A DNA stretch of 59,444 bases from Phaeoceros laevis (taxonomy: Eukaryota > Anthocerotophyta > Anthocerotopsida > Notothyladales), in the NCBI GenBank assembly GCA_049999765.1, contig JBNGIQ010008575.1, forward strand, positions 1 through 59,444, read 5' to 3'. Position 1 is the first letter of the stretch; each line of letters starts with the position of its first letter. Shown here piece by piece: positions 9,550 through 20,122 of this stretch. A model generated the notes under the pieces. That model was not told where the DNA came from, did not search any database, and saw nothing but the letters and a program-made list of their open reading frames with translations. The position numbers were made by a program, and so were the translations under genes.

Positions 9550-10851
9550 TTCGCCGCTGATGTTCCGGTCGTAGCTGCTCTTGAGGAGTCTGGACTAGAA
9601 CGAGACATTTGGGGGGATGCGGTTGCCATGCAATGGATGCAAACAGGCATGCTGCCTGAAGCATGCATTGAGAAACAGGCAGCACGTGTCAAACGCAAAG
9701 TGCATCGGTATGTTTGGAAAGATGACAAGCTCTGGTTGCGGAATGGTCTGCAACTTCATGAAGTGCCCCCGCCAGCAGCACGACGACTCATCATCGACAA
9801 AGTGCATGCCGAGCTTGGGCATTTTGGCGTCAAAAGGACGCACCACATGCTATGACCACACTTCTTTTGGGCAGGGATGTATGGTAATGTCGAGCAGGTG
9901 ATAGCTGAATGTGCTGTGTGCGACAGGGTGAAGGCAAGGTTCACGGCAGCAGACATGGTCTTGCACTCGCTGCCTATTCGGGGTTTATTCTTTCAGTGGT
10001 CGCTTGACTTGATGCTGGAATTGCCCAAGTCTCGCAGTGGGAAAAAGCATTGTTTGCTTATGATAGAACATTTTTCCAAATGGGCAGAGATTGCAGTATT
10101 TTCGAACCAAGATCTCACGCAACACAGCCAGGGCGTTTCTCCAGTGTGTTTTGTCCAGGTTTGGCAGTTGCGCCAAGGTGCTTACTGACCAAGGTACGGA
10201 GTTTCGTGGTGAATTCCCTGGACCAACAACTGCTGGATAGGAGTCTCATCGACCACAGAAGAACGTCCAGAGACCACCCACAGGCGGATGGTTTGGCAGA
10301 GGCTGGTGCAAACCATCAAAGCAGCGTTGCGCAAGTACTGTATAGAGGTGGCTCCAGATCGCTGGGACGAGCTCTTACCTTACATCTTGCTAGGATATCG
10401 AGTAAGCGTGCAGGCTGCTTTGGCAAATTTTTGTCCTTATTACCTGCTCTTAGGCCGGAATCCGATCTTGCCTAACGTGGTTCTTGATACAGTCACCCAG
10501 ATAGCTGATTGGAGCACGGATGCCGACACATGTTTACAGGAATTAGTAGCAAGGGGGAAAATATTTGAGCAAATTCTTCCCATAACAATGGAGAATCTTG
10601 CAATTGCACAACATCGGGATCAGCTTCGGTATGCCTATACTCGAGGAGGAAGCTGGAAGCCCAAGACGAAGAAGTTTCAGGAAGGAGATTTTGTTTATCT
10701 GCAACATAAGCAGAAAAACACACTTGATGTCGGTTCCAGCAGAGTGATTTTGCGTGTGGTCTCTGTGAATCCCATGGCTATAGCGGAATTGGAAGGCCAA
10801 GATGGCTGGCGGTGGAAGGAGCATGTCAAACACTTGGCACCTTGCCATTGA
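9550..10851 (+). pseudogene. Integrase of the methyltransferase retrotransposon
   Basis: The zinc-binding HHCC region is seen as AELGHFGVKRTHHML, a stop at 9853-9855, then IAECAVCDRVKARF. The catalytic core begins FQWSLDLMLELPKSRSGK (first Asp) and IEHFSKWAEIAVF. The second Asp is in VLTDQGTEFRGEF (about 10180-10215), and the region of the Glu is in DHPQADGLAE, after frame changes. From 10288 the open frame RLVQTIKAALRKYCIEVAP continues into GRNPILPNVV and a C-terminal GDFVYLQHKQKN / WRWKEHVKHLAPCH region. TGA at 10849-10851 ends this frame, but the same frame goes straight on into the PHD finger. No chromodomain is seen; the PHD finger takes that position. Confidence 0.88.
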
Positions 10852-11061
10852 CCTAACCTTGATACAACCCTCAAGCCCAGTTCATGGAGGCCACCTGCTG
10901 ACCTGCCGTGCTAGATCTGTGGGCACATAGAGGATGCTAATGTGATGTTGCTTTGTGATCGTTGTAACAAGGCTTTTCACATGTTTTGTCTCAAGCCGCC
11001 ATTGGAGGATGTGCCGGATGGAGAGTGGTTTTGTCCCGCTTGTCTTTTACTAAACCGTTGA
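10852..11061 (+). pseudogene. C-terminal PHD finger fused to integrase
   Basis: In the same frame as the integrase tail, after TGA 10849, the sequence reads a proline-rich linker (SSWRPPADLPC), TAG at 10912-10914, then [37 protein letters not shown] and WFCPACL, ending at TGA 11059. The ligands form Cys-x2-Cys-x11-Cys-x2-Cys-x4-His-x2-Cys-x14-Cys-x2-Cys, the exact PHD pattern, with the TAG lying inside the first CxxC. PHD fingers bind histone H3 tails, often reading Lys4 methylation. By position this module probably guided integration to a chromatin state, the role played by chromodomains in chromoviruses; that role is inference. Confidence 0.85.
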
Positions 11062-11065
11062 TTGC

Positions 11066-11662
11066 ATGTTCAGGCATTTGAAGGACGATGCCTACCAAAC
11101 CTATTGCAATCGGTACCACACACCACCTATCGATGTGCGGTACATGGCCAGCAGTGACAACACGGCTCGTTCTTGGCTGCCCTTGCGAATGGTGTAGGTC
11201 AACCTGACCACATGGTCCAGCAATGCCATGTTTTGTTATTATGAAGGGGAACCCAAGAGTGCTAAAGTGGAGTTTCCAGGACCGAAGATAGCCATGACTG
11301 TTGAATTTCGTTTGAAACTCACCACAGTCATGGACGGTTTCTATGACATGCTGCCTCGTTTGCTCGCATTGCCAGGGGCCACTACACTCACCACCATGTC
11401 TACTGATTGCTACTATGATGGGGGTGACATTCGCACTTTCACAGTGGACTTGACCATGCAGCCAGGCAAGAAGGAGGCAACCATTTTTGCCTGTACTTGG
11501 CTTGAGAGAGACAGGGAGACCCCGGTAATTGCTGCTGGCGGTGCACCCAGGGGGTGTCGGTCCGACATTCCACCCCCTAAGGAATCAGTGTTTCCTCCGA
11601 AGCCCAAGCCAGCACGCAGGTGGGGGGATCCGTATTCTGATGATGAGCCTGAGACCAATTAG
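11066..11662 (+). pseudogene. Extra ORF between PHD finger and 3' LTR, unknown function
   Basis: A frame from ATG 11066 (MFRHLKDDAYQTYCNRYHTP) to the stop at 11660 codes about 198 residues with a single TAG at 11195-11197. After that stop it is open for 154 codons. It contains two CYY sites (FCYYEGEPKSAKVEFPG and DCYYDGGDIRTFTVDL), a beta-rich central part, and a proline-rich acidic tail (PPKPKPARRWG, SDDEPETN). It is not in the integrase frame, so it would need its own translation or a spliced RNA. I do not recognise the family. Its preservation relative to the rest of pol suggests a real accessory product. Confidence 0.55.
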
Positions 11663-11698
11663 GCACAATGGCACTTCATGCCAAATCGTGTTCGCTTG

Positions 11699-11710
11699 GC
11701 AGGGGGGAGG
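11699..11710 (+). promoter_or_regulatory. Polypurine tract candidate
   Basis: GCAGGGGGGAGG sits at the end of the internal region and would prime plus-strand DNA synthesis. LTRs normally begin directly after it, which puts the 3' LTR start near 11711-11722 (TGTGGCGACTAG at 11722) instead of at 11835, where similarity to the 5' copy starts. Confidence 0.55.
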
Positions 11711-11721
11711 TACGCGCCTAG

Positions 11722-12253
11722 TGTGGCGACTAGTTTAATTAAGTATATGTATTGTATGTGTGAGCCCTGGTCGTGCCGGCTGCTTAATCGTAGGTAGCAC
11801 CGCGCCAGACATGCGTTGGCTACTGCATGACAGCTGTCATGCGGTGTGAATGCAGGTAGTTAAGAGGAGGGTTATATAGTGGTGGCCGTATAAAGGCACT
11901 CAGCCCAGTGTGAAGAGGGCTTAATGTAAACGTGTATTTGCTTGGCTTAGATTAGAACACCTCGATGCGCACTATTGTTAGTCGCGCGCCAAGGGAGCGC
12001 GCTATTGTTAGTCGCGCGCCAAGGAAGCATTCAAGGCGCGTGGAGTTCCTGGGAGAGGCGAGAATCTGAAAAGGCGTAGCGGGGAGTGCACCACCGATAC
12101 ACGGTAGGGCAAGCCGCCAGGGACAGCTGAATTGTCAGCTGTTCCTGCAATAGGGTTGCTGTGTGTGTGACTGGCAGCGGCCAGCTGAATTCCAAGGATA
12201 TGATTGCCATCAAGCAAGTGTGATCATGAATGCTGAGAATGTGGTGTTTTGGT
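11722..12253 (+). repeat. 3' LTR
   Basis: Positions 11835-12253 match 4384-4801. The stretch 11722-11834 has no partner on the 5' side but lies downstream of the polypurine tract and starts with TGTGG, so it is probably the first part of the LTR. Sequence after 12253 (ACGAATGTAG) is not similar to the sequence after the 5' LTR. Confidence 0.75.
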
Positions 12254-13518
12254 ACGAATGTAGCACCGCATGGATGCACATCGGACATCATAGCATGGCA
12301 TGATCAACCTGAAAGGTTTCCCTTACCTTCTTATCTTCCGTTGGCACCCGGTCACCCTCGTGTGCATTCCCGGTCATTGGTTGGCACCCGGTCACCCTCA
12401 TTCCCCAAGATAGCGCAATCATATAGCGCCGCAGCAGTTTATGATGCACAGTGGTGGTTTGAAAACGAGGCTTGCAGTTGAACACGAGGCTTGCAACCTA
12501 CTTTCACTGGGCTGCTTTGAATTCTTGTCCCTTGCGTCTTGTAAAAACCATGTCCCTCTTGTCAACTGCTGACATGTGTAATCCCGGTGGAAGATAGGCA
12601 GTCCCTGCACATGTGCAAGTTTTTTGTTACCAATAGAGGTGTCCAAGAGACCAAACGCCAAAGCTAGCTAGCTTCTCAGCATGCCCACATTTGATCTTCT
12701 TCCTTGTACTTCCGTGTAGGTGGTGAAGGTGAGGCCGAGAGTGAGGCAGAGAAGGTGCCAAAACCAGCTAGGTGCGAAAACAGCACTATTGGAATTCAAG
12801 ATGGAATTGCTGATTTCTTGCAAGAGTCCGGGATATAGAGCTCGGGGACGTGGCGTTACAAGTGCTGGTGCTCTACAATCAACTTCGTTCAGGGATCGTA
12901 AAAAGAGAAGCACTTTGAAGGTGACATAGTATTAGGCAATTGCTTTATAGGTAGGTATGCAATGTACTATATAACAGGCCACCAAGAAAAAGATTTTTTG
13001 TTGTTTGAAGAGTTGTTCAAGGGTAGTCAATAATGTCTCTTGTTGAAAGGCTTATCTTGTTGCAAGGTTATATACTTACAAGTTTGTTCTTGAGGGGTTG
13101 TCCAACCATGTGTTTGTTCAAAAGGCTATTCTTGGAAGGCTTAGACCATATGTCTACTTGAAGGGCTATTCTTTGGAGGGCTGCTCAACACGTCTATCTA
13201 TTGTGTTTGTTTGAAGGACTACTCTTTAAAAGGCCCTTGTGTCTGTTTGAAAGACCATTAAACACTTTGGTCTATTGTGTTTGTTTCAAGGGTTGTTCAA
13301 CCACACTATTTGTCGATGATGAGAGTCATGATGGGATCTCCCCCTCTCCCTTATTTCATGTGCCATGTCCAGTCAATTGACTTGCCAACATCTCCCTAAA
13401 AATCTTGTGCTTCATGTAAGGTTTGTGTTGATCCCGAGCATCTCCAGTGCACAAGGTTCTGTACAAGATGAATGAATTTGTCAAGGACACATTGTTTTTG
13501 GTCTAAGGATCACTTCAT
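12254..13518. other. No gene seen; degenerate repeats
   Basis: No supported gene. TTGGCACCCGGTCACCCTC occurs twice (about 12340 and 12381). From about 12990 to 13310 there are many degenerate copies of a TTGTTTGAAGGGTTGTTCAA-like unit with AAGGCTTA variants, consistent with an old tandem array. Confidence 0.5.
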
Positions 13519-13929
13519 TCATTGTGGGCTCAACTGGGACACATCTAATATACTGAAAGACCCTCTACCACTATTTGTGCCTACGTAATTGAGTAAAATA
13601 GGTTCCTTGAGGTTCCTTGGAAGCTTCTGATTAAATTTATCCACCCCCATCATATATTGTGCATATTCTAGAGCTAGAGGGGAGCTGACAATAGGGGCTA
13701 ATTTATCCCCATGCCAACGCAAGACATGACAATCCTCTCCTATATGGTTTACACAAGTGGATAAAAGGTTGACAAAATCTATTATCTTTCCATGATACTG
13801 TGCATATGGTCCTGCTACAATGCATCCGTCAATCCAGTTCCCCTCTTGTATGAACATTTCCTGACCTGGGAGCATGCCCAAATGCTTGCAGGCCAACCTT
13901 TTGTGTTGGCTGACATGTCTTAGTAGCAT
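13519..13929 (-). pseudogene. piggyBac-type transposase fragment
   Basis: A 136-codon minus-strand frame carries PLALEYAQYMMGVDKFNQ, matching the conserved Y-x-x-YMGGVD-x-x-Q signature of piggyBac-like DDE transposases, preceded by CHVLRWHGDKLAPIV. Only the C-terminal part of the catalytic region is present. A SINE (13935-14465) lies directly against its upstream end. No terminal repeats are visible. The YMxGVD signature makes the family fairly likely. Confidence 0.6.
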
Positions 13930-13934
13930 AGATT

Positions 13935-14465
13935 TTTTTTTTTTAGTGAATCACGGCGTATTTTCATATTAGACACAAATTTGCATACATTTACACTTTA
14001 TATCTTTACTATGTCTAATGTGCCTATCCTTTTTACTCTTTTACCATTTCCGCTACGCTCAAGCTATTTGGATCTTAATTGCACTCCCAACTTGAGCCTT
14101 CGCGGCGTATCCGTTGCTCCTGAGGCCAAGTAGCCAGCCGCCATCCCACCGAGATGGTGCACGGGCAGCATAGCTCGTGAGCCAGGATGCACGAACCCCG
14201 ACTCAAGGGGCCCCACCCTAGCCAGTTTTCGCCAAGCTCGCCGCCGAACACCAGCCCATTGATGGCGCAGCCGCGGTTGTGTGGGCTCCTGCCTCAAGGG
14301 GCACATGCCCGGTAAGGTGGTAGCCCGCCACGTGGCCCCATGCTTGCTGGCCCCATAAAGGGGATGGGCAAGAGGGGCTGTTGGTGGCAAGGGTTCGGAT
14401 TCGAACCCCCGCCAGCAGCCCAATGGCAGGGCTCGAGCCCTACCATTGGGGTATCCCTCGCGGGA
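13935..14465 (-). mobile_element. Full-length tRNA-derived SINE with 14-bp target duplication
   Basis: The element is bounded by exact copies of TAGTAGCATAGATT at 13921-13934 and 14466-14479. On the minus strand it starts at 14465 with a tRNA-like head holding an A-box region (TACCCCAATGGTAGGGC) and a B-box (GGTTCGAATCC, about 14391-14403). A roughly 450-bp body follows and ends in a poly-A tail, seen as the T run up to 13944 on the plus strand. RNA polymerase III promoter, unrelated body, A-tail and perfect duplications define a complete SINE. It is unusually long (about 530 bp). Confidence 0.85.
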
Positions 14466-14570
14466 TAGTAGCATAGATTCTTCTTTCTAACAATTGAATG
14501 TATATATTAGGACCTATGAAAAAAAAAATTGTATACACATGGTGATCCAATGGTGGAACCTTAGTAGTCA

Positions 14571-14607
14571 GAAACGGCGTTTGATTTGTCAAATCAAATG
14601 CCGTTTC
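14571..14607. repeat. Near-perfect hairpin
   Basis: The arms GAAACGGCGTTTGATTT (14571-14587) and AAATCAAATGCCGTTTC (14591-14607) pair over 17 bp with one mismatch around a three-base loop. No flanking gene is seen; it may be the centre of a decayed inverted-repeat element. Confidence 0.7.
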
Positions 14608-17226
14608 AATGATTTGCAACCCTGGCCACGTTGTTTTCCGAGGGTATTTCTACAAAAATTGTGAAAAATTAGAAAATACGGTATATGGTGTAGACAAGTC
14701 AAACTGAAACAAAACGAAACTACTTACTCTAACTAACTATTTAACCAAAACAAAACGAAACTAATTACTAGCACCTCCTTAAGTCGCTATAAAAAAAATA
14801 ACTAGCACCTCCTTTCGGGCTCTACGACATTGGCTCCAGTAATGAAAAGTGCTAGCAACCCTAAGCGGGCTGCAAAGCTCAAGAAGCTCCACGGTCATGG
14901 CACCAAGAATTCCAGTCCGTGCGAACAGGCAAGCTCCCTCATATTTGCACTCTACCTGGACCCACTAATTGGAGGCCTTAATAATGGCGCCTAGGTTTTC
15001 CTGCTATCAATTGAGTTGATGTATGTATGTCATACATGAGATGAGAAAATATAGCAATTCTTGGCTTTGGCTGAAAGCCAAACCCTTGGGATGGGTACGA
15101 TTTTTCTCAATTGTCAACCAGGGTCTGACATGGTTGAGTTAAAACTCAACTCGGGTTCGCCTCAGGTTGACGATTATGTGGTCGCTCGCACGCTATGCTT
15201 TTTGCTCTTTGCTTCCTGCTTGCCTCCTCGCTTCCCGATTGTGCAGTAGATCGCTCAATTGCTTGCATCGAGCAATGAAAACTCTCTGATTCACCCTTGG
15301 AGAGGGCAGGGCAGGGCAGGACAGGACAGGGTGAGGCAGGGCAATGCGCGTGTGGGGGCCGCACCTCCCTTTGGAGTCCTCCCTCCGCGATCACTAAATA
15401 TAGCTGCCTGCCCAGCTATAGAGCTTCAGTACTTGCATACATCCTTGACAGGGCGGCCTTCCCCTCAGGAAGTGCAGATCCCCCTCATCTTGACGGTGTG
15501 GTGTGGCTAGTTTCAACTTGGAGGTATCAACATCTTTGCCAGCTTTCCTTGCCAACAACTCTTTCCGCAATGCCTGTGCAGCTGCCAACTATATATTGAT
15601 AGTCTATCATGTTGGAGTTTATTTATGGCGATGTTTGGCTCCGTAAAACCCGGGAGCGGAGAAGAGCACGGAGTTGTAGGAAGAAGGCGAGTGTGGCCGG
15701 TGCAAATTTCGCCTCCCAAAGGGGGGTTGATCGAACTGCGTCTGGGAAGGAGAGGTAGGTAGTGCCACCAAGGGGACACCACAATCCCAAGCCACATTAC
15801 CAGAACCAGGGCGCTGCGGGTAGGAAAAAACCGTCAGCAAAAGCTCATCCCAGCATGAAAAAGAATGCGAACAAGGGCAATGCACCTCAAGGGGGACATG
15901 TGACTGAAACTGGGAGCACCCAAACGGGGCAGGGTGAAAACAGACCTCGACAATGGCAGGTCTTGGCGGGATGTAGCTGCAGGGCCAACAAGCAGGGACA
16001 TAAGGGATGAGGGAGCTGGTAGCTCTCGGCATCTGCCCCTAAACTCTCATCAATTGGAGAAGGAGATGCAAATTCTACGGAATGAGGAAAAACTCCTGAA
16101 GCTGTGCGCGGCCCGACTATCCTGTGCACAGTTGCACTAGCTGCACCGTGGTTTTTGTGCTAGTAAGGATTTTCCGTCGGAGTCGCCTACTTTGTTTTGA
16201 GGCAGGTTGGGATACATGTGCTGTCTGGACAGTTTCTGCTGGCAGGAGGATTGCCGTTGGACAATATCAGGTTGGAAGATCGAGCATAGCATGCTACCCA
16301 GCAACGGCACTGTATTCCCTTGGCCGTGGTCGTGTCGTCACCTGGCAGCATGAAATCTGAAAGTCAAGTGTGCTTTCTTTTTACTCTATATTGTTGTTCA
16401 TACTTGTAGCATCTATGAGCAGAAAGAGTTCTATCAGGAATCCTCCCCTTGATGCTAGGCACTCAGATCAGTATTCATAACATTTTTATCATGGCAAACT
16501 ACTATACTCAGTATTGGTAGGAGAAGGATACGTCCGCTCTGTGCTTCATTCAAACTACTATGGCAGGAGAAGGACTAGTCCACTCCAACCACCATTGCTC
16601 TGGATTTTTATTTCTATTTCTGTATGCAGCCTCTGCCTCTACAATAACACTCAGATGCATGGATGTCATGATACTCACACTCAGAGCCTGCCACATATGT
16701 TCATTCTACTTTGCTTCTCTGTTTGGCCAGGAAATGTGTAGCTATCAACCAGCCACATATAAAAGGCAACGAATGGCAAGATCAGAAGTGCGTATGAAGT
16801 GGCTTATTCATGTAATTTCAGGCACATTCTACCTTGACTCACTGCAGTGAATCTAGGACCCTCTACAGTCATGTCAGTACCATCCAGCCAGAAGGTTCTA
16901 AATACTCTCTGAACTCATCAGACACATGGAGAAACTTAAGCATGACTCTCCCACAGCTCGCAAAGAAAGCAACTCGCAATAGATGACCTTGCTTGCTGCT
17001 TCGCCTTCCCCAATATTCGCCCTCTGCAATACATAACCAAATTAGTCTGGCCCCTACCGAGTTACAGTCCTCTTCCGTATCTTACCAATTATGCACGGGA
17101 CTGCAGTTTCACAAATGATGTCACACGTACTATTTTGTGTAGGAATCCTCACTCATCAGTATGATTACTAAACTTGATCTAGGAAACGTGATCATTCTCG
17201 CGTGATTGGATGCATGTAGTACATCC
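14608..17226. other. No confident gene; short low-complexity frames
   Basis: Only short frames occur. The segment 15300-15350 is a GGGCAGGACAGG-type simple repeat. A Lys/Gly/Asn-rich frame at 15762-16010 (HPSMKKNANKGNAPQGGHV) resembles the disordered part of a retroelement ORF1 but lacks a domain. At 16517 and 16565 are two copies of a GGAGAAGGA-x-x-x-GTCC motif that recurs near 58.3-58.7 kb. Confidence 0.4.
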
Positions 17227-17580
17227 TCAACGAGCATTCAAACGAGCATTCAAATACCATAGCTTCCTGTCCGGCTCTCTACATACCTTCTGCCCTTCGG
17301 CATTGATCATGCAAAATTCCACGCAAGCTGAAACAGTCAAACAACAGGGCCAGTCACAAATGATTTTGTGTCGCGTGTAGCCGCTCATCACCGTGCCATT
17401 CTTCTCATCATACCCTGCCTGCTCAATGACGAAAAATGCCTGCTTACATAATGAACGGATGTCAGGCTGACTCTCCATACTGACTTCGAACTTGCCGTCA
17501 AACTTATTCCATGCCCTGTAAATGATCTCAGGCCTCTGCGTATCCTTAGGCAAGACAATCTCGGGAAGATTTGCACTACA
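17227..17580 (-). other. Open frame of unknown identity
   Basis: A minus-strand frame reads LPEIVLPKDTQRPEIIYRAW, continues through CKQAFFVIEQAGYDEKNGTV and has a cysteine-rich stretch (ICDWPCCLTVSACVEFC). There is no start codon at its head, so it could be an exon. I do not recognise the family. Codon use looks reasonable but support is weak. Confidence 0.3.
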
Positions 17581-18719
17581 TGGTCCACCACTACACCACC
17601 CAGCAGAACTCGTTTGAAAATCCTGGAGAGTGGCTCCCTGCTATCCTACAAGTCCTAGTTCTTACACACGCCCTCTAAAGACAAATAAAAGTCGCATGGC
17701 CAGCCAGAAGGAGACCCACCTACTCCATCTATCCATACACACCAACCGCATCTTGGCTTAGACCTTACTGTGCATACCGGGCCATCAGTGATGTCCAAGT
17801 CACCACCTTGTCACCATATGCTTTGTGTACATGCTGTTAAAAGCCCGGAGTGCATCTCCAAGATCACATTCTGCGTACATGCCAGCCAGGAAGTTGCACA
17901 CCACTACTTTAGCCAACCCACCTCATGTAACAACCAAAGACTGCAGCAAAACTTTTCAGACTATTCTCAAAGCCTACTAACAGGCAAAACAGACAAGAGG
18001 AAGCTGACTTGTCAAGTCTGTCCCGACCATGCTGCAGTGGCCTCGGTAAAACTACTGGATATATTCAAAACCATAGGCTCTCTGTCTTGAGTATTCAACG
18101 CACAGCTTCCTCTTCTCAAGGACATCACTGATAGCTTCCAGCACCTCTGGTACAAGGCCTACTGACAGGTAAACAGACAAGAGGAAGCTGACCTGGCATC
18201 ACTCCTTGTGCATACCATCATAAGATAAATAATCTACACATGGTTAGTTGGAATGCGGCCGGCCCGCCTCCTCCATTTCTCCAACCACAACAAGTGCCTC
18301 TCGGCCTTGCTGTACATACCCGCCGATCACCGGATTCACACCTCCGCATCCGTTGTCCGCCAAAATCCTGTTCTACCAAATGTTGTTTCTTTTGCCACGA
18401 CTGTAATAGGAACATTGTGCCGATTCACTTACCCAGTCTGTGTTAGGAATGTCATAGCGTTATTAGCTATCTACGTTATTTACACTATCCTCGTATATTC
18501 CGTTCTTACCATACTCCCAACTCCTGCTACGATTTACTTATAACATATACATCATTGAAAAGGAACATAATATTACAAAACGTTTGAGCTGTGAATAGTT
18601 AAATAAGATAATGATAAAGTTTAGTTCGATGAGCGCATCGCAAGCCAACCATAGCTAAGCTATCTTCTCACTTTAGAGAATGATGGTGGCTACCCTAGTT
18701 CAACCTGGGAGCCGTGCAC

Positions 18720-18860
18720 AATAGGATGATCGGCGGCATGCAATCTTGGAATAAACTTTCCTGTACCTGTTATCCACCGGGTGCCCGCTTATGGGCAAGG
18801 GGGGGATCCTCTATGGAACCGTGTCAACCTCCTCAAATAACCACACACACACACACATCC
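18720..18860 (-). repeat. Short interspersed repeat, copy A
   Basis: On the minus strand: CA/GT run, TTTGAGGAGGTTGACACGGT, a C-rich stretch, GCGGGCACCCG, GGTACAGG, and GCCGCCGATCA at the end. It is the same element as at 48285-48420. Confidence 0.7.
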
Positions 18861-19215
18861 TTGGAGAGGAGAGCACCTTGGGTCGGGTGACAGGAAGGCG
18901 AGTAAGGAGATGGGCTTTTTGCCGGGAGGAACGAAGTACCGGGAGTTAGTTGGTGTTATCAGAAGTAATGGCAACTACTCCACGTGGCGAAAGCTACTAC
19001 AAGGCAGGAAAAGTAGAGCTAAATCTATAGTCTGTTTTGTAGTCGCATAATAGGATCAGTTATTAGGCTAGATGTCGAGGCCCCTAGGGTCTTTGTCATT
19101 TACTGAGGAAAATCCACTTCATTTATGAAGTGGCTGTAAAATTGTTGTATAATCAGAAAAGGCGCCGAGAGTCACTAAAAAAAAAAAAAGCAGGGACATT
19201 GGTGAGCGAGATGAA

Positions 19216-20018
19216 ATGCCAGACCAGGAGAAGAAGGGTGGTGCACCACCAATCGTGCTAGGAGAGCTGCGGGATATGGAAGATAGGGAGGAATTAATCC
19301 CCAGCACTAGAAGACAATTCAAATCGTTGGCAATTGCAATTGTAGGTTTGCCCCCGGAAGGGGGATTTACAGAGCAAGAGCTCGAAAATTATATGAAGGA
19401 GGTGACGGAGGGTGACCCACTCTGTGTCTACACCAAGACGGATGGAACCTTCCAGATTAAGCTGTTCGATGTGGAACAGGCCAACAAACTCCTTGGCACT
19501 TCACGCCCATTCAAGGGCATAGCGCTACTCACGCTCGAACCATGGAAAAGCGAGATTTTGTGGCTGGGACAAAAGAAGAAGTACGTCAAAGTAGAATACC
19601 CAGGATTGCCTTGGGATCTTGTCAATCTAGCTAAGCAAATGGTCCGCAGATCGGTGAAGTGGTATTATGCCTGTCTGTTGAGGAATTGCTGAGGAAAAAA
19701 CCTCCACAACTTAGAGTCAGGGTGGAGAACCTTAAGGACTTGCTTGAGGGACTCAGGATCAAGGTCCTGTCTGAAGGAGAAAAAATGTATGTTCATTTGT
19801 TCGATTACCTGGAGTTGTCGGTGAGGTGTAGGACTAGTGGTAGTAAAGACTACCTAAAGGGCACATGCCCGCTCAGGTTCCCAAGAAGTAAAACGAAGGA
19901 AGATGCAAACCCCATGCTTAAACCGGAGATTGTGCTAGGCTTCCAAGGCATGCAAGGAGATGGCTGGATAGATGAGCAGCCATGGATGAAGGTGACTAGA
20001 AGGGTGGGGCATTCCTAG
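19216..20018 (+). pseudogene. Plant L1-type LINE ORF1 (DUF4283-like nucleic-acid-binding protein)
   Basis: ATG 19216 starts MPDQEKKGGAPPIVLGEL. The domain TFQIKLFDVEQANKLLGTSR / ALLTLEPWKSEILW / VKVEYPGLPWDLVNL matches the DUF4283 fold of plant LINE ORF1 proteins (fill-in of one residue class, then LxPW and the PGLPxxL motif). A one-base shift near 19660 moves it to a frame with SVGEVVLCLSVEELL, PQLRVRVENLKDLLEGL, then a poor zinc knuckle (CRTSGSKDYLKGTCP). It lies just after an A13 run at 19181-19193, perhaps another element's tail. It is a broken ORF1. Confidence 0.6.
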
Positions 20019-20122
20019 TCCCTCAGATGGAGCCGCCTGAGATTGTGCTCCTTAAAGCCTGAGTTGTTGTGCTGATGGTGAGTGAGGAGATACCAATCTG
20101 AATTCCTACAGGTCACAACAAC

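Larger units (their letters stand above)
4384..12253 (+). mobile_element. Ty3/gypsy-type LTR retrotransposon carrying a DNA methyltransferase and a PHD finger
   Basis: A 7.9-kb element flanked by direct LTR copies (4384-4801 and through 12253). Reading order on the plus strand is Gag (5090-6238), protease active site (about 6187), C5-cytosine methyltransferase (about 6890-7871), reverse transcriptase (about 8040-9000), RNase H (9060-9450), integrase (9700-10851), PHD finger (10909-11061), an extra ORF (11066-11662), polypurine tract (11699-11710) and 3' LTR. Integrase after RNase H places it in the Ty3/gypsy order. Every coding section carries stops or frameshifts, so this copy is inactive. 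By eye the LTR copies differ at about 14 substitutions over roughly 400 bp plus two indels, suggesting a fairly recent insertion. The domain set is the most unusual feature of the window. Confidence 0.9.
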
